DNA of 64,000 nucleotides, from contig NC_079332.1 in assembly GCF_029931775.1 (NCBI RefSeq), positions 694,501 to 758,500 of the forward strand, read 5' to 3'. A program made the position numbers and the translations under genes. Of this stretch, positions 57,501 through 64,000 are shown piece by piece; the stretch's first letter is position 1, and each line of letters starts with the position of its first letter. Source of the DNA: Euleptes europaea. Lineage: Eukaryota > Chordata > Lepidosauria > Squamata > Sphaerodactylidae. The notes below the pieces were generated by a model, which was not told where the DNA came from, made no database searches, and saw nothing but the letters and a program-made list of their open reading frames with translations.

Positions 57501-60500
57501 CTACAGAAGTCACTTTTTGTCTTGTGAATTCCTTGCCTGTTTTAATTCAGCTCTGATTTGAAAGTCCACACTTGGAATCATAGAAACTTAAGAGTTGGAA
57601 GGGACCTCCAGGGTCATCTAGTCCAACTCCAAACTTGAAATAAAATAGTTTCTTGCTTGAAGTTCTGCGTTTAAGACTTGAATGTCAGGCGCCAGCTTCT
57701 TGCAGATTTCTCTCCTGTCCTGCTTGGTACATTCTGTAGTTCTCAGCAGCTATGTCTAGAGTCGTTCTCCCTTAATTCTTGCTTACTGTCTGCTTGGAGC
57801 TGATAAGGACCAATAAAGCTACAACATCTACCCACGGCGGTATGTGTCTAAATTCCCTTGGGAATGCATTGATTAACCTCCTTTCTGTACTTTTGCATGC
57901 AATCCTGATTCTTCTTCTTAAATATATAGAAACTGTATATCCTTTTTAAAACATGCTGTTGGAATACTATATTTTGATACTGGAGCTCATAGGTTCTTTG
58001 GAGCGTGGTTTGTGATTTTTTTTTTCCTGATTGTTCCTTTGCCCTGGATTTGCAAACCCCAGAAACGTGGAAGAAATCTGTCGATTCCCAGACCTCCCTG
58101 CTCGGAAGCAGCTGACTTACCAGGCCAAGCAGCTCATCGCGAGAGAAATCGAGCTGGAAAAGATGAGGCGGATGGAAGCCACTCTCCAGGCGCACAACTC
58201 CAGCCAGGTAGCACCGTGGCTCCAATAGCAAGGGCTTGGGGCAGACTCAGTAGCTGAGGGCCTCTGGGCCCAATCTGACAGGTAGCATCGAAGCCAGCTG
58301 ACTGGGTGGAGACATGGGGGATTGAACCCAGGACCTTCTGCATGCCAAGCAGATGCTCTGAGCTACAGTCCTTCCTAGCAGGGCTCTCTGTTTAGGCCAG
58401 GGCTTAAATATCCCCCACCTGCTCTTGGGCCTCATTTGACTTGATGGAGCCCCAATCCTGCAAAGCATTATGTGTGCTTAGGCGCAAGAGATGAAACATG
58501 GGCTGCCACCCAGGCGCTTCCCCGCTGCCAGTCTAAGATCATTTCCACCAGATCAGCTTGCGCGCATCTGTTATAGGCAGCGGTGTGGGGGCAACCCAGC
58601 AACAGAACCCCCAATCTCCCCCTGCCCCCCCCCAACCTATTAAAAGCCTAGCTCACTGATCGCAGCAGTAGAATCTTTACAGGAGTGGCTTTTGGGGGGT
58701 CCTGATTTTTCTTTAGGAAGTGTAATATACCAGGTGAACTCTCCAGGAAGAGAGTTTTCCCACTGCTAGAGGTATTCTGTCCCTACCCCGAGGAAAATGT
58801 GGCCTAAAGTGAGACCCATGTCCCAGCGGCCTAAATTCTGGGCCAGGTACTGGATTTTAGGCTTGCTGAGATGTGGACCATAACGCCACATTTTGTATGG
58901 AAGACCATTTTGTTTGGAGACCAAGTCCTATGAGGAAAGGTTGAAGGAGCTGGGTATGTTCAGCCTGGAGAGAAGACTGAGAGGGGACAGGATAACCATC
59001 TTCAAGGACTTGAAGGGCTGTCAGAGGATGGGGCGGAGTTGTTTCCTGTTGCCCCAGAAGGTCAGACCAGAACCAACAGGTTGAAATTAAATCAAAAGAG
59101 TTTCCATCTAGACATTAGGAAGCATTTTCTAACAATTAGAGCGGTTCCTCGGTGAAACAGGCTTCCTTGGGAGGTGGTGTGCTCTCCTTCCCTGGAGGTT
59201 TTGAAGCAGAGGCTAGATGGCCACCTGTCAGCGATGCTGATTCTATGACCTTAGGCAGTTCATGGGAGGGAGGGCACCTTGGCCCTCTTCTGGGCATGGA
59301 GTAGGGATTACTGGGTGTGTGTGGGGGGAGGTAGTTGTGAATTTCCTGCATTGTGCAGGGGGTTGGACTAGATGACCCTAGTGGTCCCTTCCAACACTAT
59401 GATTCTATGAACTCTGCTGTCCACAAGAGAGCAGCATTTCACAGCTTGACACCAGATCTTTAAACTACACAATATTAGGTCAATGGTTTTTTTCACGGGG
59501 GGGTGGGGGTGGGCATGGTTTTATATAGCCTGGCACTTTTCTGGGAAGTTCGTTCCCCTTGTGTCCCAGCGTGCTTGCTTCCTGGTTAAGTAGGCAGAGA
59601 ACTGAAGCTTTAATTGGCTTAAAACAGGCCGGCTGGTAAGGGAATCATTCCGGGGGGGCTCCAGAAAAATGGGCCAGTTCTGTGGTCACACCATCAGAGT
59701 AGGAAATGGTGCGTTGGTTTTGCTGTGAAGTCTACCTAGTGGGTGTGATTTAGGAATCTACAGAAAGCAGTAGGAAAATTTTGAAAATTAAATTTCAGTT
59801 CTTCAGTGTTAAACAGAGGATCAGTCTGCTAAGCGGTGTGCGGATGTATCCTGATATGCCCATGTTTCTAGTTCTTGTTTTGTGTCGGAGGATGGAAGGC
59901 TGGCAGCGGTAGCCTTGTATCCTCTCTGGAGGTTTCTCTGTGTCCGCATCTTGCTCTTTAGGATAGTGCCGAGTTGTTTTCTGTTGCCCCAGAAGGTCGA
60001 ACCAGAACCAACGGGTTGAAATTAAATCAAAAGAGTTTCCGTCTAGACATAAGGAAGAACTTTCTAACCATTAGAGCGGTTCCCCAGTGGAACAGGCTTC
60101 CTCGGGAGGTGGTGAGCTCTCCTTCCCTGGAAGTTTTTAAGCAGAGGCTAGATGGCCATCTATCAGCAATGCTGATTCTATGACCTTAAGCAGATGATGA
60201 GGGAGGGCATCTTGGCCATCTTCTGGACATGGAGTAGGGGTCACTAGGGGTGTGTGTGTGGGAGAGGTAGTTGTGACTTTTCTGCGTTGTACAGTGGGTT
60301 GGACTAGATGACCCTGGTGGTCCCTTCCAGCTCTATGATTCCATGATTCCTCCTCTAGGAGATGGCGGGGAGTCGGCCGGCCAAAGAAGGGGACCAGAAG
60401 CCAAGCACCGAGTCCAAGTCCCAGGTGCAGAACCATGAGCAACGGCTGGACAAGATTGTGAAGAGAGCCACGTTTGAGGAGAAGGTGATAAGCTGTCGAG

Positions 60501-62666
60501 AGTGGGGGGGTGGGGAGGACTGCACCCCTGCAGTGTGCGGATTTGGGGCATTGGGCCACACCTGGGGTCTGCAACGTGTTGCCACCAAATGTTTTAGGGA
60601 GTGGGTGGATCCAGTAAAGATTCTGACCACTGGAGATCTGCCAGAGGAGTGTTTCTGAGCTAGCTCGATATGTATACTTGTGTGTATGCAAGAAAATATT
60701 TTTTAAAAGCATCCTGTTAAGCAGTGCTTCTGCCTGAAGTGCATAACTTCCCTCCCCAAAATTGTGTGGTTGGCTTCGCCTCCTGAGGCAGCCATTTTGT
60801 GGTTGCCCCCACCACCCCGTGCCCGATTCCCAAAGATGCTCGCTGGCTCAAAAAGGTTGGGGAACCCTGGACTCTTTTTTCCCCCAGCCGCAGAACAACT
60901 GCTGGGTTCCTGGTTGAGCTCCTCCGCCCCAAACGCTGGCTCTTGCAAACGACAGAAGCAGCTCCTAAGCCAGCTGCACCCATAATCCTCTCCGAGGGAA
61001 ATCACTTTAATGGGCGGCGGGGTGGCGGAGAGAGCAGGCCGGCAGCATTAGCAGATGTGAGATAAAACTTGCCGATCTCCGATACATCTGGACTTCATTT
61101 CAATCAGATTTCACCCCTAATAATCAGGTGTATTAAAACCCAAATAATACAAACACACTCGTCCAGGATCTAATTTTTGACCTGTTCTAGGTGAAACGTA
61201 AAGGGAGGGGTTGTTTTTGGAAACATTAAATTTGCCCAAAGCCCGTGTTCTCAGATGTTCAAACGATCCACCCTCCATAAATCCATGTGGCATGACTAAG
61301 CTCGAGAACTGGCCCTGGTCCATTGGAGGCCACCTGCCGACAGGGACTTGCAGAAGAAACCAAGCAGTGTCTCCTCTGACCGTGCGGGGAGGAAACACAA
61401 CCCCAGAAGGGGGCAAGTGACTTTCCGTCTCCGCCAACTTTTTAAGTACACAAATGTGTGTGTAAAGTGTCAAGTCGCAGCCGAAGCACACAAATAGGAA
61501 CCCACAAAAGTAGCCAGAGAGCCAGGCGTGGCCAAAAAATAAAATTGCTCACCTCTTTGCCACCCCCTCTTCACAGCTTCTGTTCCTTTCCACAGCCGGA
61601 AACCGATTTCTTTGGCCGTGTCGTTGTGAAGAAGAAAGTGTCCCCTTCGACAGGTAGGTGCGTTTGGGAAAAGGGGTGCCGTATTGCCCCAAACCCCTCC
61701 TACTGAAAAAGAAAAACCTGTGGAGGATGGACTCTTCTTGGGTGTGTGGCCAATTTTGAGGGTCCCGCAAGTGTGGAGCCCCCTTTGGCAGAAATGATAA
61801 GAGTTAGCTGGGAATAAACCCAGAGATTCTACAGCCCTTCAGGGAACAGGTTCTCCAAGATTCTTGTTGGGTAGGCGGCTGGTACAATGACACAGAAAAG
61901 TTACCAATAATCTGGCTGTTGTCTAGAGAGTCTTAGAGCTTGTGAGTGATCTTTTTGGCTCTGAATCAGTTAATTGAATGTAGCACTACTACCTTATGAT
62001 GGAAGAATAGTTACTACAAATACAGCTCACCGGCTCTGCGGTTTGGAATCTCGTTGCGCACAAATTGAGAACGGATCCTACACTGCTTGGTGACAAATCT
62101 CTCTACCTGAAGAAGAAGAAAAAGTTGGTTTTTATATGCTGACTTTCTCTACCACTTAAGGGACAATCAAACCGGCTTACAATCACCTTTCCCTCCCCAC
62201 AACAGACACCCTGTGAGGTAGGTGGGGCTGAGAGAGCTCTAAGAGCTGTGACTAGCCCAGGGTCACCCAGCTGGCTTCATGTGGAGGAGTGGGGAAACAA
62301 ATCCAGTTCACCAGATAAGCGAATGCCATTCATGTGGAGGAGTGGGGAATCAAACCCGGTTCTCCAGATCAGAGTCCACCGCTCCAAACCACTACACCAC
62401 ACTGGCTCTCTGTTAACAGATTCGCTTGTATCATGAAGGCCAGCCTGGCAGCCCTGATCCCCCCCCCTCCGGTTCTTGTTTTGTACTATGAAAGTCCCCC
62501 ATTAAAAAAAAAAATTCTCCTTCCAGCAGCCAACCAGGGGCCTGAAAAAAACACCACCAAAAAGCAAGTCGGGAGGGCTGTCGGAGAGAGCGACGTCTGG
62601 TTCCGGTTTAACGAAGGTGTATCCAACGCCGTCCGGAGGAATATTTACATTAAGGATTTGCTCTAG
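42531..62666 (+). CDS. CHTF18: Chromosome transmission fidelity factor 18 (clamp loader subunit)
   Basis: CHTF18 is the RFC1-like large subunit of the CTF18-RFC complex that loads PCNA in the nucleus and supports sister-chromatid cohesion. Twenty-two exons join to 3042 bp, 1013 aa: 42531-42621, 43156-43422, 43820-43964, 44409-44607, 44719-44808, 44949-45001, 45398-45545, 46465-46677, 46961-47058, 47528-47651, 47793-47938, 48127-48220, 48980-49078, 49280-49410, 50471-50639, 51538-51762, 52445-52594, 52855-52985, 58063-58207, 60359-60484, 61596-61653 and 62527-62666. Walker [10 protein letters not shown] is near residue 408 and Walker B LVIDEID near 466, with sensor-1-like CVCNDQ after. The C-terminus [14 protein letters not shown] to the final KDLL matches the human tail that joins DCC1, CTF8 and polymerase epsilon. 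Exon 16 uses a GC donor (51763). Intron 18 is 5.1 kb. Human is 975 aa; the excess is in the N-terminal half. Confidence 0.97.
42660..42861 (-). repeat. tRNA-derived SINE (TGGCTCAGTGG type)
   Basis: Complete copy in CHTF18 intron 1, starting within 40 bp of the exon 1 donor. Confidence 0.85.
45936..46294 (+). repeat. CR1 LINE 3' end
   Basis: GCCCCAGAAGGTCGG to CAACTATGATTCTAT, in CHTF18 intron 7. Confidence 0.85.
47204..47506 (+). repeat. tRNA-derived SINE (CCAACTCTTC tail type)
   Basis: Full copy in CHTF18 intron 9. Its tail lies about 20 bp before the exon 10 acceptor. Confidence 0.85.
48546..48838 (+). repeat. tRNA-derived SINE (CCAACTCTTC tail type)
   Basis: Full copy in CHTF18 intron 12 with a CCAACTCTTATTCTT tail. 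Confidence 0.85.
50026..50240 (-). repeat. tRNA-derived SINE (TGGCTCAGTGG type)
   Basis: Complete copy in CHTF18 intron 14. Confidence 0.85.
52028..52172 (+). repeat. CR1 LINE 3' end, short
   Basis: CATGGAGTAGGGGTCACTGG to TATGATTCTGTGATTCC, CHTF18 intron 16. Confidence 0.8.
53287..53612 (-). repeat. tRNA-derived SINE (CCAACTCTTC tail type)
   Basis: Full copy, CHTF18 intron 18. Confidence 0.85.
54215..54234 (+). repeat. (TG)10 microsatellite
   Basis: Ten TG units followed by CGCGGCGCGCG. Confidence 0.9.
54557..54668 (-). repeat. CR1 LINE 3' end, short
   Basis: AATCATAGAGTTGGAAGGG to CCCTACTCCATGCC on the plus strand. Confidence 0.8.
54973..55298 (+). repeat. tRNA-derived SINE (CCAACTCTTC tail type)
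   Basis: Full copy ending in CCAACTCTTCTTCC and a (CTC)n tail. Confidence 0.85.
55852..56043 (+). CDS. Small ORF with one membrane segment, nested in CHTF18 intron 18
   Basis: A 63-codon ORF starts at an ATG preceded by CCCCC. Its product has a polar start, one hydrophobic segment at residues 17-41 (from [13 protein letters not shown] to [10 protein letters not shown]) and a polar tail with an NLT sequon, so it would fit a single-pass membrane microprotein. I do not recognise it. There is no close poly(A) signal, and nothing shows transcription apart from the host intron. It may equally be a chance ORF or a remnant of a retrocopied gene. Confidence 0.25.
   Translation: MFQARCRETLFITDWGVPLAIALFLLGLIYLFIYLPASLQQSLADNVVRNLTEKCGYNGVVKQ
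56551..56583. repeat. 12-bp perfect stem-loop
   Basis: GTTGTAATGGCA and TGCCATTACAAC around a 9-base loop in CHTF18 intron 18. Confidence 0.6.
56957..57164 (+). repeat. 5S-rRNA-derived SINE
   Basis: CCCGATCTCATCAGATCTCG, GAAGCTAAGCAGGGTCAG and TTTGGACGAGAGACC match 5S rRNA. The tail GGGGTCGCCATAAGTCGG to GCACTTTACACACAC is LINE-like. Confidence 0.9.
57574..57630 (-). repeat. CR1 LINE 3' tip
   Basis: GGAATCATAGA and GAGTTGGAAGGGACCTCC, only about 57 bp. Confidence 0.65.
58300..58372 (-). repeat. tRNA-derived SINE head fragment
   Basis: The minus strand has AGAGCATCTGCTTGGCATGC and TGGGTTCAATCCCCC. Confidence 0.6.
58905..59409 (+). repeat. CR1 LINE 3' end with ORF2 tail
   Basis: Longer than the others: it includes GGAGAGAAGACTGAGAGGGG and AGGACTTGAAGGGCTGTC from the end of the coding part. 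Confidence 0.85.
59960..60350 (+). repeat. CR1 LINE 3' end abutting CHTF18 exon 20 acceptor
   Basis: GCCCCAGAAGGTCG to TATGATTCCATGATTCC. Only TCCTCTAG separates its end from exon 20. Confidence 0.9.
62109..62411 (-). repeat. tRNA-derived SINE (CCAACTCTTC tail type)
   Basis: Full copy in the last CHTF18 intron, 115 bp before the final exon. Confidence 0.85.
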
Positions 62667-62819
62667 TGATAAAACACTCAGATTTGTATATACAGCCTGC
62701 CCCCCAGTAAAAAAAAAACATTTGCTTGGGCCTCATGCAATGAAATTGGGACGCTAATCTTGCTCTCTTTTTTAATCTAATACTTTTTTGTAAAAAATGG
62801 TGAATTTGAAACACGAAAT

Positions 62820-62825
62820 AATAAA
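62820..62825 (+). promoter_or_regulatory. Poly(A) signal of CHTF18
   Basis: AATAAA 155 bp after the CHTF18 stop, followed by GTGTAGTGTTG, a typical GT-rich downstream element. Confidence 0.8.
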
Positions 62826-62853
62826 TTTGAAACACGCGTGTAGTGTTGCTTTC

Positions 62854-62859
62854 TTTATT
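62854..62859 (-). promoter_or_regulatory. Poly(A) signal of GNG13
   Basis: AATAAA on the minus strand, about 780 bp after the GNG13 stop and only about 30 bp from the CHTF18 signal. Confidence 0.6.
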
Positions 62860-63633
62860 TAATTTACAAACGTGTCACTTTTCCTCGGCTTTTGTTTTAA
62901 ACTGCAAAACTGTATATCCTACAAGATACAAAAAAAAGTATTGAAAATCATTGAAATGTTTTAAAAAAGTCTTGAGCTCCTTTACAAGTTTCCTCAAAAA
63001 AAGAGAGAGACCGAAAGACAGAAAAAATAGGTTTACAGGAAAGAGAATTATTTTGTGACAACCGGGTTCATCGGGATTCACACGACTTTGTTTCTGGTTT
63101 CTGATTCCTCCGACAAAATAACAGACCGCCACGCCAAGGAAGAGGGGTGTTTCCACCTCCTTGGGCCAGCGATGCCCAAACGGTGGGCCCTGAAGCCCAC
63201 CCAAGACGGGAATCCCCAGCTTGGGTTGACTCCTCCCCGCATTTAGGGGCAGTGACACCCTCCTGAGAGGATGCACCAGGATTCCCTCACTGGAGTCTAC
63301 GCCACAGCGGTCAGGCGGGAGGGAGGGGGAAGGAATCCTAGATGCATCCCTGTTGCCCCAGAGAGCACAGCCCCATTCCTGAGGATTTGGGGGGGAAGGA
63401 AGGGGGAGCGACCAGGGCCAGCATGTTCGGGAAGCCATGCCCCTGTTTTTAATCCAGAAAGGAAACTGGGAAAGATGGGATTGGCCACCCTCACAAAGGA
63501 AGAAGAGGAGCGGGAAATCGGTTTAGCCCTAGAGGGAAGCCAGCAACAACCAGGTAACAGGCAAGCTAGCCGTCATGCACGCTTGAGCATCGAAGGGAAG
63601 CCATTTTTCTCAACGGGGTGTGTGTAGGGAGGT

Positions 63634-63739
63634 TTAGAGGAGGACACATTTGCCTTTCTCCACCCAGGGGTTGCTCTTCATCAGTTCTGGATTCAGGAAC
63701 GGGTCATTTGGGATGCCGTCTTCTATCCACTTAAGGAAT
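63634..63739 (-). CDS. GNG13: G-protein gamma-13 subunit, last coding exon
   Basis: The minus strand encodes FLKWIEDGIPNDPFLNPELM followed by KSNPWVEKGKCVLL and a stop. This matches the C-terminal half of human G gamma 13, a partner of G beta in taste and retinal signalling. The C-terminal CaaX box CVLL ends in Leu, which predicts geranylgeranylation. The acceptor CTTCTAG precedes the exon and the reading phase fits. Upstream exons lie beyond the right edge. The 3' UTR would run left to the poly(A) signal at 62854. Confidence 0.93.
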
Positions 63740-63930
63740 CTAGAAGGGAAGGGAAACCGAAATGGGCTCTGCTGACGTCAGTGTGAACACCGAGCCTTCC
63801 AAATCAAAGTCTTTGTATTATTATTTTTTAAAACACCCTTTGGGAGTCGCAAGCACTGGAAGGAAGGTCTCAGAGAACTACATGTGCTGCCCCAGAGTTC
63901 CTTGAAGAAAGGCTGGGATATAATAGAGAT

Positions 63931-64000
63931 GTGTGTGTATGTAAAGTGCCACCAAGTCACAGCCTACATATGGCAACTCCTCATGGGGTTTTTAAGACTA
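63931..64000 (-). repeat. 5S-SINE-type 3' tail, cut by window edge
   Basis: GTAAAGTGCCACCAAGTCAC and CAACTCCTCATGGGGTTTT are the complement of the 5S-SINE tail. Confidence 0.6.

Overview
The window looks like a chromosome segment from a squamate reptile, and the repeat set would suit a gecko-like lizard. The evidence is vertebrate split genes with GT-AG introns, CR1 LINE 3' ends, a Sauria SINE with its ACCTTTA-type tail, 5S-rRNA-derived SINEs and two further tRNA-derived SINE families. I could not search any database, so the species is open. The gene order MSLN(+), MSLNL(-), RPUSD1(-), CHTF18(+), GNG13(-) and all orientations match human 16p13.3 as I know it. I recognised no retrovirus-like element.

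Layout. 1-7905 holds the 3' six exons of a first mesothelin gene (MSLN copy 1, plus strand), followed by a broken 3' piece of an MSLNL-type gene on the minus strand. At about 7905-7920 a second unit of a tandem segmental duplication begins. It carries a complete, compact MSLN (copy 2, 10819-18181, eight exons, 304 codons) and then the full MSLNL-like gene on the minus strand (20020-28430). That gene has a large exon with a mucin-like Ser/Thr/Pro domain. 28431-33500 is intergenic and repeat-rich. RPUSD1 (pseudouridine synthase, five coding exons, 298 aa) lies at 36240-40993 on the minus strand. A CpG island at 41880-42260 separates it from the divergent CHTF18 (42531-62666, 22 coding exons, 1013 aa), the large subunit of the alternative clamp loader. 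The last coding exon of GNG13 (63634-63739, minus) closes the window. Its poly(A) signal lies only about 30 bp from that of CHTF18.

The mesothelin-family genes encode secreted or surface-anchored superhelical proteins. RPUSD1 and CHTF18 are housekeeping genes that probably share a bidirectional promoter. GNG13 is a G-protein gamma subunit.

The most interesting material is in the mesothelin cluster. The two MSLN copies differ about twice as much in exons as in introns, nearly all of it amino-acid changing. One copy lost an internal exon through an in-frame deletion and moved two splice sites without losing frame. Copy 2 shows no N-terminal MPF-like region. The neighbouring MSLNL gene has a 350-residue mucin insert with 29-residue repeats. 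Elsewhere I note a GC-AG intron in CHTF18, a CR1 element ending against a CHTF18 splice acceptor, large near-perfect hairpin elements with hammerhead-like cores, and a nested small membrane-protein ORF. Exon limits were read by eye from splice motifs, reading phase and remembered human proteins, so single borders may be off by a base.
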